Assembly: GCA_963422775.4 (NCBI GenBank)
Contig: CAUJSJ030000037.1
Location: 186,001-250,000 of the forward strand
Reading direction: 5' to 3'
Source of the DNA: Pelomonas sp963422775
GTDB taxonomy: Bacteria > Pseudomonadota > Gammaproteobacteria > Burkholderiales > Burkholderiaceae_C
Length of the DNA: 64,000 nt
The first letter of the stretch is position 1. Every line of letters starts with the position of its first letter. The notes beneath the pieces were generated by a model. The model was not told the DNA's origin. It saw only the letters and a list, made by a program, of their open reading frames with translations, and searched no databases. The position numbers and the translations under genes are program-made. Below are positions 1-8,952 of this stretch, piece after piece.

Positions 1-469
1 AGGCTGGCGGCTCCGCCCAGCCGGTGATCTCGAGGGGCGCCACGCCCATCTTCTTGCGCTCGTCGTTGCTGGCCTCCGTGCCTTCCTTGTAGCTGGCCAG
101 CAGCTCGTCGGCCTTCCACTCCTTGGCGTCGCCGTCCTTCACGTAGCCGGACGGGATGTAGCGCAATGTGGCAAACCACTCGCCCTCGCCCTTGGGGAAG
201 ATCAGTCCGGCCAGCTCGCTGTGGTCACCCGGGTTGCCCATGGCGCGCAGCAGCTTGCCGGCCTGGGGCTGGGGAATGAAGACGCGGTCGGCCGGCAGGT
301 GCAGCGTGGCCTGCCCGGCAATGGCGACATCGCTCGGGCCAGCCTGGGCCACGGTCTTGGCCTCGGTCCAGGCCGGGTCCTCGGCGGGCTTGGCGGCGTC
401 GGCGGCGTGAGCGCCCAGACCCGCCATCAGTGCCCCCGCAGCCAGCAGGCCGCGCAGCGTGGTTTTCAT
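1..469 (-). CDS. DUF2167 domain membrane protein, 3' part beyond the window
   Basis: Partial gene running off the left edge; only the first ~156 residues are present. It starts MKTTLRGLLAAGALMAG, a clear signal peptide ending near AHA (residue ~22). The mature part carries the conserved pattern of DUF2167 proteins: a G-N turn, an FPKGEGEWFATLRY segment, then GYVKDGDAKEW and a GWAEPP motif close to the edge. DUF2167 proteins are envelope proteins with a signal peptide and usually a C-terminal membrane anchor, which would lie outside the window. Function is unknown in the family. The start follows GAGAGCAACG. It is divergent from the lipoprotein gene at 585. Family assignment is from remembered motifs. 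Confidence 0.8.
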   Translation of the reverse strand, partial: MKTTLRGLLAAGALMAGLGAHAADAAKPAEDPAWTEAKTVAQAGPSDVAIAGQATLHLPADRVFIPQPQAGKLLRAMGNPGDHSELAGLIFPKGEGEWFATLRYIPSGYVKDGDAKEWKADELLASYKEGTEASNDERKKMGVAPLEITGWAEPPA

Positions 470-584
470 CGTTGCTCTCTCAACAAAGGGTCGCAGTCTA
501 GGCAAACCCGCAGGCGCTCCCGTTCAGGGAATGCCCCGCCAGGGGCAGATTCACAATCCGCATCACAAGACAGGGGAGCACGAC

Positions 585-1094
585 ATGGCATTGACGGAAA
601 AGATGCGCCGTCCACTCGCGGCGGCGGCCTGCCTGCTGTTGATGCTGGCCGGCAGCGGCTGCACGACGGCGCCCAAGGTGGTCGCGTCGCCGCCGCTGCG
701 TTGCGACCAGTCCGGCAGCAGCTGCGTCAACGATCTGATGCTGGCGCTGGAGGACTGGAAGGACGCCTACAACAGCCGCGACCCGCGGCGGCTCCAGCGG
801 CTGTATGCCCCGGGCGCGCTGATCACCGACGACGAATACTCGGCCGTGCCGCTGGACGGCGAGGCGCTGCCGGTGTTCTTCGACCAGATGGCGCAGCGGC
901 CGACGGCGCGCATGCGCTGGATCATCGGCAACCTGCAGCTGTTTGGCGACACGGCGGTGCGCTCGGGCGAGTACGCGTTCACCGAGCAGATCGACGGTCA
1001 GACGAAAGAGCGTCCGGCGCGCTACAGCTTTGCCTACCAGCGCATCGAAGGCCGCTGGTTGATCGTGCTGCAGCACTCCACGCTCAGACCCTGA
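585..1094 (+). CDS. Putative lipoprotein with SnoaL/DUF4440-like fold
   Basis: 169 residues. An upstream in-frame extension to 459 is ignored because the ATG at 585 has a good Shine-Dalgarno (GGGGAG) and is followed by a signal sequence with a lipobox-like GSGC near residue 26. The mature part is ~140 residues with the pattern of a SnoaL-like/DUF4440 cone fold: an N-terminal helix (LALEDWKDAYNSRDPRRL), LYAPGALITDD, then strands ending RYSFAYQRIEGRWLIVLQH. In this superfamily such domains act as small-ligand pockets or association domains; no catalytic role can be assigned here. It stands alone, between a divergent DUF2167 gene and a convergent iorAB-type gene. Confidence 0.75.
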   Translation: MALTEKMRRPLAAAACLLLMLAGSGCTTAPKVVASPPLRCDQSGSSCVNDLMLALEDWKDAYNSRDPRRLQRLYAPGALITDDEYSAVPLDGEALPVFFDQMAQRPTARMRWIIGNLQLFGDTAVRSGEYAFTEQIDGQTKERPARYSFAYQRIEGRWLIVLQHSTLRP

Positions 1095-1124
1095 CGGGGC
1101 AGGCCCGTCAGGACCCGGTCGAGA

Positions 1125-4100
1125 TCAGACCTTGGCCAGCAACGCGTCCCACTTGGCGCGGGCGACCTTCTCGTGCCGCTCCTTCACGTGGCCGTAGCCG
1201 CGGATGTCTTCCGGCACGCGGGCCAGCTCGACGGCATCGGCGAGCTTCGCGGCAGTCAGCCCGGCGAGGGCCTTGTCGAGACCGGCGCGGTAGTCGGCGA
1301 TCCAGCGGCGCTCCATCTTGCGCTCCGCGGTGTGGCCGAAGATGTCGAAGGCCGTGCCGCGCAGGCCCTTCATCTTGGCCAGCAGGCCGAAGGCCGGGCG
1401 GATCCAGGGGCCGAAGGGGCGCTTGACCAGCTCGCCCTTGTTGTTCTTCTTGGCCAGCAGCGGCGGTGCAAGGTGGTGCACCAGCTTGTAGTTGCCCTCG
1501 AACATGCCGGCCACCTTCTCGGCGAAGCCCATGTCGGTGTGCAGGCGGGCCACCTCGTACTCGTCCTTGTAGGCCATCAGCTTGAACAGATAGCGCGCCA
1601 CAGCCTCGGTCAGCTTGGTCGTGCTGCCGACCTTGGCTTCGGCCGCGCGCACCTTGTCGACGAAGGCCTTGTACTCGGCCGCGTAGGCGGCGTTCTGGTA
1701 GCCGGTCAGGAAGTCCACGCGCTTGGCGACGAGCTCGTCCACGCCCTGGCGCTTGACCATCTGGATGACCTGCTGCGTGGCGTACATCGCCTGCACGCTC
1801 TTCAGATCCTGCGCACAGCGACGGCCCCATTCGAAGGCGATCTTGTTGTTGTCGATCTGCACGCCGTTGAGCTCGATGGCGCGCATCAGCGCGTCATAGC
1901 TCAGCGGGATGCGGCCCTGCTGCCAGGCGTAGCCCAGCATCAGCGGGTTGGTGTAGAGCGAATCGCCCACCAGCTTGACGGCCACTTCCTCGGCGTCGAA
2001 GGAGCCCAGGTGGTCGCGGCCCACCGCATTGCCCACGGCCTGCTCGCAGGCGGCGCCGGGGAAGCTCCAGTTGGCGTCGTTGACCAGCGTGGCCGTCGGC
2101 GAGCCGTGCGTGTTCAGCGCCACGTAGGTGCGGCCCTCGCGCATGACGGCCAGCGTGGCCTTGTTGGCAGCCACGATGGCATCGCAGGCGATGACGAGGT
2201 CGGCCTCGGCCGTGCCGACCTTGGTGCAGAAGATTGCTTCCGGGCTGTTGGCGATCTGGATGTGGCTCCAGGTCGCACCGCCCTTCTGCGCAAGGCCGGC
2301 GGCGTCCTGCGTGATGACGCCCTTGCCTTCCAGGTGGGCGGCCATGCCCAGCAACTGGCCAATGGTGATGACGCCCGTGCCGCCAACACCACCGACAACG
2401 ATGCCCCAGGCCTTCTCGGGGTTGGGCACGATGGGCATGGGCAGCGGCGGCAGCGCGGCGTCGAAGGGGCTCTTGCGTGCTTCCTTCTTCGGCTTCTTCA
2501 GCTCGCCACCCTCGACGGTGACGAAGCTCGGGCAGAAGCCCTTCACGCAGGAGTAGTCCTTGTTGCAGGTGTTCTGGTTGATCTGGCGCTTGCGGCCGAA
2601 GTCGGTCTCCAGCGGCTCGATGGACAGGCAGTTGGACTGCACCGAACAGTCGCCGCAGCCTTCGCAGACCAGCTCATTGATGACGACGCGCTTGGCCGGG
2701 TCCACCAGCTTGCCGCGCTTGCGGCGGCGGCGCTTCTCGGTGGCGCAGGTCTGGTCGTAGATGATGACCGTGGTGCCTTCGAGCTCGCGGAACTGGCGCT
2801 GGATCTCGTCCAGCTCATCGCGGTGGTGCACCGTGACGCCGGGAGCCAACGCCACGCCTTCGTACTTCTCGGGCTCGTCGGTGACGATGACCAGCTTCTT
2901 CACGCCTTCCGAGATCACGCTGTTCATGATCTGGATGACGGTGTGCCCTTCAGGGCGCTCGCCGACCTGCTGGCCGCCGGTCATCGCGACCGCGTCGTTG
3001 TAGAGGATCTTGTAGGTGATGTTGACACCCGCGGCGATGCTCTGGCGGATGGCCAGGCTGCCGCTGTGGAAGTAGGTGCCGTCACCCAGGTTGGAGAAGA
3101 TGTGCTTCTCGTCAGTGAACGGCGCCTGGCCGACCCAGGGCACGCCCTCGCCGCCCATCTGCGTGAAGGTGGCCGTGTTGCGACCGGGCATCCACGTGAC
3201 CATGTAGTGGCAGCCGATGCCGCCCACCGCGCGCGAGCCATCGGGCACGCGGGTGCTGGTGTTGTGCGGGCAGCCCGAGCAGAACCACGGCGTGCGGTCG
3301 GCGCCGCCGGCGGTCTGCATCTCGGCCGTCAGCGAGGCTTCCTTGGCGTCGATGACGGCCATGCGCGCGTCCAGGCGGGCGGCGATGTCGCTGTCCACGC
3401 CCAGCTTCTTCAACCGCTTGGTGATGGCGCGGGCAATGATGGCCGGCGTCAGGTCGGCCTGCGGGCGCAGCAGCCAGTGCTCGCTGGGGTTGGGCACGCT
3501 CCACTCGCCGCCTTCGCCGCCGTCGCCGGCGTCGAACTTGCCGAGCACATTGGGGCGCACGTCGGCACGCCAGTTGTAGAGCTCTTCCTTGACCTGGTAT
3601 TCGATGATCTGGCGCTTCTCTTCGACGACCAGGATCTCCTGCAGGCCCTTGGCGAAGTCGCGCGTGATCTGCGCCTCCAGCGGCCACACGACGTTGACCT
3701 TGTGCAGGCGGATGCCGAGGCGCCGGCAGGTGTCGTCGTCCAGGCCCAGGTCGTTGAGGGCCTGGCGCGTGTCGTTGAAGGCCTTGCCACTGGTAATGAG
3801 GCCGAAGCGGTCGTTCGGGCCCTCGATGACGTTGTAGTTCAGCTTGTTCGCGCGGATGTAGGCCAGCGCGGCGTACCACTTGTAATTCATCATCCGCGAC
3901 TCTTGCTCGAGCGGCGGGTCCGGCCAGCGGATGTGCAGGCCACCGGCCGGCATCTGGAAGTCTTCCGGCAGGATGATGTTGACCCGGTCCGGGTCGACGC
4001 TGACCGAGGCCGACGATTCGACAATTTCCTGGATGGTCTTCATGCCCGCCCACACGCCCGAGAAGCGGCTCATGGCAAAGGCGTGCAGGCCCATGTCCAG

Positions 4101-4670
4101 GATGTCCTGCACGCTGGTGGGGAAGAAGGTCGGGAAGCCGACCGCCTTGAAGACGTGGTCGCTCTGATGAGCCGCGGTCGAGCTCTTGGCGATGTGGTCG
4201 TCGCCCGCGATGGCGATGACGCCGCCGTGCTTGGACGTGCCGGCCATGTTGGCGTGCTTGAACACGTCGATGCTGCGGTCCACGCCCGGGCCCTTGCCGT
4301 ACCAGAGGCCGAAGACGCCGTCGAACTTCGCCTTCTCGGGGAAGAGGTCCAGCTGCTGCGTGCCCCACACGGCCGTCGCGCCGAGTTCCTCGTTGACGCC
4401 GGGCTGGAAGACGATGTTCTGCTTGGCCAGGTGCTTCTTGGCCGCCATCAGCGCCTGGTCATACGTGCCCAGCGGGGAGCCGCGGTAGCCACTGATGAAG
4501 CCGGCGGTGTTGAGCCCGGCCATCGCGTCACGCGTGCGCTGCAGCATGGGCAGCCGCACCAGGGCCTGCACGCCGCTCATGAAGGCACGGCCTGAATCCA
4601 GCGCGTATTTGTCATCGAGCGAGACCGTCTGCAGCGCGCGCAGGATGTGTTCAGGTAGCGGGGCGTTCAT
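1125..4670 (-). CDS. Indolepyruvate ferredoxin oxidoreductase, fused alpha-beta type
   Basis: 1181 residues. The start is placed at MNAPLPEHILRALQ with GGAG upstream; the frame stays open for 52 more codons but that part looks non-coding. Domains in order: N-terminal pyruvate-oxidoreductase/TPP-binding region (~30-400), TPP C-terminal domain with FSNLGDGTYFHSG (~523), an iron-sulfur segment with CEGCGDCSVQSNC and CVKGFC (~663-700), a gamma-type domain starting VVGGVGGTGVITIGQLL (~755), and a C-terminal helical region. This is the single-polypeptide form common in Burkholderiales, where alpha and beta subunits of the archaeal enzyme are fused. It oxidatively decarboxylates aryl-pyruvates to aryl-acetyl-CoA with ferredoxin as acceptor, in aromatic amino acid breakdown. 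Stand-alone gene with a ~200 bp upstream spacer. Confidence 0.92.
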   Translation of the reverse strand: MNAPLPEHILRALQTVSLDDKYALDSGRAFMSGVQALVRLPMLQRTRDAMAGLNTAGFISGYRGSPLGTYDQALMAAKKHLAKQNIVFQPGVNEELGATAVWGTQQLDLFPEKAKFDGVFGLWYGKGPGVDRSIDVFKHANMAGTSKHGGVIAIAGDDHIAKSSTAAHQSDHVFKAVGFPTFFPTSVQDILDMGLHAFAMSRFSGVWAGMKTIQEIVESSASVSVDPDRVNIILPEDFQMPAGGLHIRWPDPPLEQESRMMNYKWYAALAYIRANKLNYNVIEGPNDRFGLITSGKAFNDTRQALNDLGLDDDTCRRLGIRLHKVNVVWPLEAQITRDFAKGLQEILVVEEKRQIIEYQVKEELYNWRADVRPNVLGKFDAGDGGEGGEWSVPNPSEHWLLRPQADLTPAIIARAITKRLKKLGVDSDIAARLDARMAVIDAKEASLTAEMQTAGGADRTPWFCSGCPHNTSTRVPDGSRAVGGIGCHYMVTWMPGRNTATFTQMGGEGVPWVGQAPFTDEKHIFSNLGDGTYFHSGSLAIRQSIAAGVNITYKILYNDAVAMTGGQQVGERPEGHTVIQIMNSVISEGVKKLVIVTDEPEKYEGVALAPGVTVHHRDELDEIQRQFRELEGTTVIIYDQTCATEKRRRRKRGKLVDPAKRVVINELVCEGCGDCSVQSNCLSIEPLETDFGRKRQINQNTCNKDYSCVKGFCPSFVTVEGGELKKPKKEARKSPFDAALPPLPMPIVPNPEKAWGIVVGGVGGTGVITIGQLLGMAAHLEGKGVITQDAAGLAQKGGATWSHIQIANSPEAIFCTKVGTAEADLVIACDAIVAANKATLAVMREGRTYVALNTHGSPTATLVNDANWSFPGAACEQAVGNAVGRDHLGSFDAEEVAVKLVGDSLYTNPLMLGYAWQQGRIPLSYDALMRAIELNGVQIDNNKIAFEWGRRCAQDLKSVQAMYATQQVIQMVKRQGVDELVAKRVDFLTGYQNAAYAAEYKAFVDKVRAAEAKVGSTTKLTEAVARYLFKLMAYKDEYEVARLHTDMGFAEKVAGMFEGNYKLVHHLAPPLLAKKNNKGELVKRPFGPWIRPAFGLLAKMKGLRGTAFDIFGHTAERKMERRWIADYRAGLDKALAGLTAAKLADAVELARVPEDIRGYGHVKERHEKVARAKWDALLAKV

Positions 4671-4868
4671 CGGTGGGGCTCCAGGGGTGCGACCCGGGCA
4701 ACCAGCCCTTGTGAGGCAGGCGCGCGGGCGATGGGCCAGTATGGCCGGGCCCGTCAGTGTAGGAAATGCGCTCCGCGAAGTCTTTTCTTTTTTAATCGCC
4801 TTGGCGCCTGTTTTGGCAACAACCAACTCAAAACGTAGGCATTCAAGAAAGGATTGCGCCCAAATACA
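4671..4868. other. Intergenic spacer upstream of the ferredoxin oxidoreductase gene
   Basis: About 200 bp between two minus-strand genes. It is clearly lower in GC than its surroundings around 4780-4860 and holds an A/T-rich stretch (4781-4795), as expected of a promoter region for the oxidoreductase gene. No pair of -35 and -10 boxes is convincing enough to call, and no ORF with a ribosome binding site was seen. Confidence 0.4.
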
Positions 4869-5510
4869 TCAGATCCGGGAAAACGCGGAGCGGCGGCACC
4901 AGGCCAGAGCGACCAACCCGAGCGCCAGCATGGCGGCGGGGGCGGGTTCGGGCACCGCCGCGAGCTGGAAGTTGGCACCGAGCCAGGCGCCGGCGCCGCC
5001 GTCTGACTGATCGGCGTAGACGAGCTGAAAGAAGCCGTCGCCGAAACGGTCCCCCAGCAGGTTCACATGGCTGTCCACCGTCGCCGTGCCCTGCTGGCCC
5101 AGGCCGAAAGACGTGGCCCAGCCGCCGTCGAGGTAGGCGGCGATGACGTAGACCTCACCGGGGTGCAGGCGCAGCGGCGCGACGCGCACGAAACGGAAGC
5201 CGCCTTCGAGCGCCGCCGCCGTACCGGTGGGTACCACGGCGCCGAGCGTGGCGACCTGGCTGTTGCCGGTCCACAGCGCCACTTCAGCGGGCGCCTCCAG
5301 GCCGTCGCCGAGGTGGTCATACACGCCCAGGCCGGTCAGGTCCAGCTCGTTCGTGACGCTGAAGGCGAAACCCAGCGAGTACGGCGCGCTCTCGAACACC
5401 AGGCCGGGCGCCGTCAGGTCGATGGCCGTGGCGGCCACTGCAGGCGAACCGGCCCAGGCGGCCGTGGCGGCCAGCAGCGTCAACAAGCGGCCTGTCGTCG
5501 GATGGCTCAT
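4869..5510 (-). CDS. PEP-CTERM sorting domain protein
   Basis: 213 residues starting MSHPTTGRLLTLLAATAAW, a signal peptide cleaved near AVAA (~29). The C-terminus has the PEP-CTERM signature: VPEPAPAAMLALGL, then a hydrophobic helix ending in a basic tail (CRR). Such proteins are exported and then cut and anchored by an exosortase (EpsH/XrtA family) in Gram-negative bacteria. The mature domain is rich in Gly and beta strands and resembles the DUF4082-like extracellular folds seen in other PEP-CTERM proteins. No exosortase or EPS cluster is in this window, so the processing enzyme must be encoded elsewhere. The longer frame up to 5573 is rejected because it lacks a signal peptide at its start. 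Confidence 0.85.
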   Translation of the reverse strand: MSHPTTGRLLTLLAATAAWAGSPAVAATAIDLTAPGLVFESAPYSLGFAFSVTNELDLTGLGVYDHLGDGLEAPAEVALWTGNSQVATLGAVVPTGTAAALEGGFRFVRVAPLRLHPGEVYVIAAYLDGGWATSFGLGQQGTATVDSHVNLLGDRFGDGFFQLVYADQSDGGAGAWLGANFQLAAVPEPAPAAMLALGLVALAWCRRSAFSRI

Positions 5511-5691
5511 GGCGTGGCTCCAGCAGTGGCAGACGAACCAGTCTAGGCCGGCCGCGCCCGTCCGACTGCCCACCTTCCAGGGGACGCCGGCGCTGTCGCA
5601 ACCCGCCTCGGCTTGACGTCTTCCCTGTCAGAGCGCCGCGCCACGAGGGTGGTCGCCCACGCTCCCATCCATCACTTTGCCGGAGTCGTCC

Positions 5692-6443
5692 ATGCTCATC
5701 CTCAAACCCCTGCGCGCGTTCGCCGCGTTGCTGTGCCTGCTGCCCGCACTCGCCCTGGCCCAGCCCAGCCCAGCACCAACTATGTCCAGCGCCTGGCGGC
5801 GCTGGAGACGGCCGTGGCCACGTTGACCCAGACCGCGCTCAACCAGCAAGCCGCGCTCGCCGCCCAGCAGACGACCATCGCCTCCCAGGCCGGCACGATC
5901 GGCTTGCTGCAGGACGCGCTCAATCATGAGATCGCCGACCGCAAGTCCTACGCCGACAGCGTCAGCGCGGCCGCCCTGGCCAGTGCCAACACGTATTCGG
6001 ATGGCAAGCTCTCACCCGTCAGCGACAAGGTGCAGCACTTCAGCCGCAGCGGCAACAACGTCTACATCACCGGCGCCAACGTCTTCGTCCGCAACGGCCT
6101 GGGTGCGACGGTGAACAACGGCTCCAACGGCCTGGGCAATCTCATCCTCGGCTACAACGAGCTTCGCGGCCAGGGCGCCGCCAACCCCGACATCCGCACC
6201 GGCTCGCACAACCTCATCGTCGGTGTCGGCGCCAACTACGGCCGCAACGCCTCCATCATCACGGGCGTCAACAACAGCAGCGCCAACAACTACGCCTCGG
6301 TCTACGGCGGCACCGGCAACTACGCCAATGCGACCTACTCGGCGATCGTGGGTGGCTACAACAACGTGACCGGCGGCGGCTGGGCCACCATCCTCGGCGG
6401 GCGCGACCGCACCGCCGCCAACCAGCTCGACCACCTGCCCTGA
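5692..6443 (+). pseudogene. Secreted beta-repeat surface protein, broken by a 1-base frameshift
   Basis: Starting at ATG 5692 the frame encodes a textbook signal peptide (MLILKPLRAFAALLCLLPAL, then ALAQ) but stops after ~43 codons. From about 5775 a different frame carries the body: a coiled-coil-like helix (LAALETAVATLTQTALNQQA), then Asn/Gly-rich repeats such as GSHNLIVGVGANYG, SSANNYASVYGGTGNY and YSAIVGGYNNVTGGG, which resemble the head repeats of trimeric autotransporter adhesins and related beta-solenoids. Restoring one C in the run CAGCCCAGCCCAGC (5761-5774) joins the two frames as AQPSPSTNYVQRL. No membrane-anchor domain follows, so it is not a complete autotransporter. Either a real recent mutation or an assembly error. 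Confidence 0.7.
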
Positions 6444-6507
6444 GCCGACCCGGCCGCGGCGGGTAGGCTAGCCTTCGGGCGTCCCGCCCAGCCGCACGCG
6501 CCAGCCC

Positions 6508-7062
6508 ATGCCCATCCGCGAGAAGAAAGCCAGCCGCACCGCCGACGCGCCCACCGCCGATGGCCCTGGCGACGATGCGCCGCACCCCGACCGCCTGGAC
6601 CGCTACGACGTCGCCATCCTGGCCGAGCTGCAGCGTGACGCCCGGCTGTCCAACGCCGAACTGGCTTCGCGCATCGGACTGTCGGCCGCACCCACCTGGC
6701 GGCGCGTGAAGTGGCTGGAGGGGCAAGGCATCATCACCGGCTACCGCGCCGAGATCGACCGCCGCAAGGTGGGCCTGGGCGTGCTGGCCTTCGTGCGGCT
6801 GGACGCCGAGCGCAGCGCCGGCGCGGCCACCAAGCCGCTGGAAGACGCCATCCGCCAGCTGCCCGAGGTCATCGCCTGCCACTACATCTCCGGCACCGGC
6901 ACCTTCGAGCTGCAGGTCATGGCCACCGACCTGGACGCGTTCTCGCGCTTTTCCATCGACACGCTGCTGAACCTGCCCAACGTGAAGGACATCCACACCA
7001 GCTTCTCGCTGGGCGAGGTCAAGGCCAGCGGCGTATTGCCGCTCGGGCATCTGAAAGGATGA
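6508..7062 (+). CDS. Lrp/AsnC family transcriptional regulator
   Basis: 184 residues. After a charged N-terminal extension of ~30 residues comes the winged helix-turn-helix (LDRYDVAILAELQRDARLSN, then IGLSAAPTWRRVKWLEGQGII), followed by the RAM/AsnC ligand-binding domain (VLAFVRLDAE, CHYISGTGTFELQVMATD). Lrp-type proteins form octamers and regulate amino acid metabolism or transport, usually responding to an amino acid. Its stop overlaps the start of the phosphoesterase gene (ATGA at 7059), so the two are translationally coupled. The target is not evident from context. Confidence 0.9.
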   Translation: MPIREKKASRTADAPTADGPGDDAPHPDRLDRYDVAILAELQRDARLSNAELASRIGLSAAPTWRRVKWLEGQGIITGYRAEIDRRKVGLGVLAFVRLDAERSAGAATKPLEDAIRQLPEVIACHYISGTGTFELQVMATDLDAFSRFSIDTLLNLPNVKDIHTSFSLGEVKASGVLPLGHLKG

Positions 7063-7805
7063 AGCCCATGCGCCTTGCCTTCGTCTCCGACATCCACGGC
7101 AATCTGCCCGCTCTCGAAGCCGTTGCCGCCGACATCCGCCGCCACGGCGTCGACCAGGTGCTGTGCCTGGGCGACAACCTCTCCGGCCCGCTGCTGCCGT
7201 TGCAAACCGCGCAGTTCCTGATGGCCTCGGGCTGGCCCGTGCTGGCCGGCAACCACGAGCGCCAGATCCTTGAATGGAGCGCCGACGCCGGCGGTGCGTC
7301 CGACGGCTACGCGCTGTCGACGCTGGGCACGGCCGAGCTGGACTGGCTGCGCACGCTGCAGCCGATGTGGCAGTGGGCGACCGACATCTTCCTGTGCCAC
7401 GGCACGCCCCGCAGTGACTGCGAGCACTTCCTCGAAACCCCGCGGCACGGCGTGCTCGGCCTGGCCACGGCCAGCGAGATCGCCGAGCGCCTGGGCGACC
7501 AGGCCAGCGCACTGGTCGCCTGCGGCCACAGCCATCTGCCGCGCGTGCTGCGCACGGCCACCGGCCAGCTCCTGGTCAACCCCGGCAGCGTCGGCCTGCA
7601 GGCTTACGTGGACGACGAGCCCGAGCGCTACGTCGTCGAGCGCGGCACGCCCGATGCGAACTACGCCATCGCCGAGCGCATCGATGGCGCCTGGCGCTGC
7701 AGCCAGCACGCCGTGCCTTACGACCACGCGGGGATGTCCGCACTGGCGCAGCGCAATGGCCGGCCGGACTGGGCGCAGGCCCTGTCGACGGGCTACGTGG
7801 GCTGA
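7059..7805 (+). CDS. Metallophosphoesterase, YfcE/MJ0936-like
   Basis: 248 residues beginning MKPMRLAFVSDIHGNLPALE. Calcineurin-like phosphoesterase motifs are visible in order: D-x-H (SDIHGN), GDN (LCLGDNLSG), GNHE (LAGNHERQ), a histidine in FLCHGTPRS and GHSH-type CGHSHLPR, followed by VNPGSVGLQ. These ligate the dinuclear metal centre. Members hydrolyse phosphodiesters or phosphomonoesters, and the substrate cannot be told from sequence. Overlaps the Lrp regulator gene by 4 bp, hence a two-gene operon. Confidence 0.88.
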   Translation: MKPMRLAFVSDIHGNLPALEAVAADIRRHGVDQVLCLGDNLSGPLLPLQTAQFLMASGWPVLAGNHERQILEWSADAGGASDGYALSTLGTAELDWLRTLQPMWQWATDIFLCHGTPRSDCEHFLETPRHGVLGLATASEIAERLGDQASALVACGHSHLPRVLRTATGQLLVNPGSVGLQAYVDDEPERYVVERGTPDANYAIAERIDGAWRCSQHAVPYDHAGMSALAQRNGRPDWAQALSTGYVG

Positions 7806-7819
7806 CGCCGCCCTGCGGT

Positions 7820-7825
7820 TAGGCT
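7820..7825 (+). promoter_or_regulatory. Putative -10 element, leaderless start of the diguanylate cyclase
   Basis: TAGGCT lies 7 nt before the ATG at 7833, and there is no Shine-Dalgarno in between. The spacing fits a transcript starting at or next to the start codon. No convincing -35 box. One of a set of similar sites in this window. Confidence 0.4.
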
Positions 7826-7832
7826 TGCGGGC

Positions 7833-8948
7833 ATGCGGGGATCACGCGCACGGCGGCTGGTAGATCTGTGGCTGGGGACTGAATCGGCCCAACGGCTGCG
7901 GCTGCGCCAGACTTCGCTGGCAATGGCCCTGATGGTGATGAGCATCGTGGTGCTGCACTACGCCGTCTACGTCGGCCGGGGTCAACGCGGCCCGCTGCTG
8001 TGGGGCTGGACGGTCGGCTCGCTGGGCGGCATGGCGGCCTTCTACGCCGCCATCCGCAGTGGCTGGTCACTTCGCTTCGCCGACCCCTCGCTCACCAGCC
8101 AGCAGATCGCGTTCGCCATCCTTGCTGCCGCCGTCGGCTATGCCCAAGCCGGCCCGTTGCGCGGCGCCGTGTTCCCGGTGCTGACGCTGATCCTGATGTT
8201 CGGCATGTTCCAGCTGCGCGCGCGCAATGCCTACGCGCTCAGCCTTTACGCGCTCATCCTGTTCGGCTTGGCCATGATCGTCATGGCGGGCACGCGTCCC
8301 GCCGTCTACCCGCCCGCGGTCGAGGCCGGTCACTTCCTGATGCTGGCCTGCATGCTGCCCGCCGTGGCCATGCTGACGGCCCGCCTGGGCCGCATCCGCC
8401 GGCGCCTGTCGCACCAGCGCGAGGAGCTGGCCCGGGCGCTGGCCCAGTTGCAGGCCATCGCCACGCGCGACGAGCTGACCGGCCTGCCCAACCGCCGCCA
8501 GATGCAGGCACTGATGGACCAGGAGCTGCTGCGTGCGCTGCGCCACCACCACGCGTTCTGCATCGCGGTGCTCGACCTCGACCACTTCAAGCGCGTCAAC
8601 GACGCCCACGGCCACGCTGCCGGCGACACCGTGCTGCGCGCCTTCGCCCAGGTGGGCCAGGCCGCCCTGCGTGCCACCGACGTGCTCGCGCGCTGGGGCG
8701 GCGAAGAGTTCCTCGTGCTGCTGCCCGACACCACCATGCCGCCGGCCCTGGGCGGCATGGAGCGGCTGCGCCAGCAGATTGCCGCGATGCGCGTGGACAT
8801 CGGCGGCGGCGTGCAGGTGGCGATCACCGTCTCCATCGGCCTGACCGGCCACCGCCGCGCCGACACGCTGGCCCAGACCCTGGAGCGCGCCGACCGCCTG
8901 CTTTACCAGGCCAAGGCCGAGGGCCGCGACCGCATCTGCACGGACTAG
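7833..8948 (+). CDS. Membrane-bound diguanylate cyclase (GGDEF)
   Basis: 371 residues. The N-terminal ~190 residues contain about six hydrophobic helices (for example LAMALMVMSIVVLHYAVYV and LLMLACML-type segments), then a short coiled coil (LSHQREELARALAQLQ) and a GGDEF domain from ~215. The active-site loop reads RWGGEEF, a functional variant, and RATD sits five residues upstream, the RxxD inhibitory I-site. So it should make cyclic di-GMP and be feedback-inhibited. DELTGLPNRR marks the domain start. No second catalytic domain. Monocistronic, downstream of the phosphoesterase gene and convergent with the protease gene. Confidence 0.92.
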   Translation: MRGSRARRLVDLWLGTESAQRLRLRQTSLAMALMVMSIVVLHYAVYVGRGQRGPLLWGWTVGSLGGMAAFYAAIRSGWSLRFADPSLTSQQIAFAILAAAVGYAQAGPLRGAVFPVLTLILMFGMFQLRARNAYALSLYALILFGLAMIVMAGTRPAVYPPAVEAGHFLMLACMLPAVAMLTARLGRIRRRLSHQREELARALAQLQAIATRDELTGLPNRRQMQALMDQELLRALRHHHAFCIAVLDLDHFKRVNDAHGHAAGDTVLRAFAQVGQAALRATDVLARWGGEEFLVLLPDTTMPPALGGMERLRQQIAAMRVDIGGGVQVAITVSIGLTGHRRADTLAQTLERADRLLYQAKAEGRDRICTD

Positions 8949-8952
8949 GTTC

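Noticed and set aside
1173..4595. Plus-strand open frame of 1140 codons
   Set aside because: Antisense to the indolepyruvate ferredoxin oxidoreductase gene; His/Ala/Gly/Arg-rich shadow composition typical of high-GC complementary frames, no start signal and no domain.
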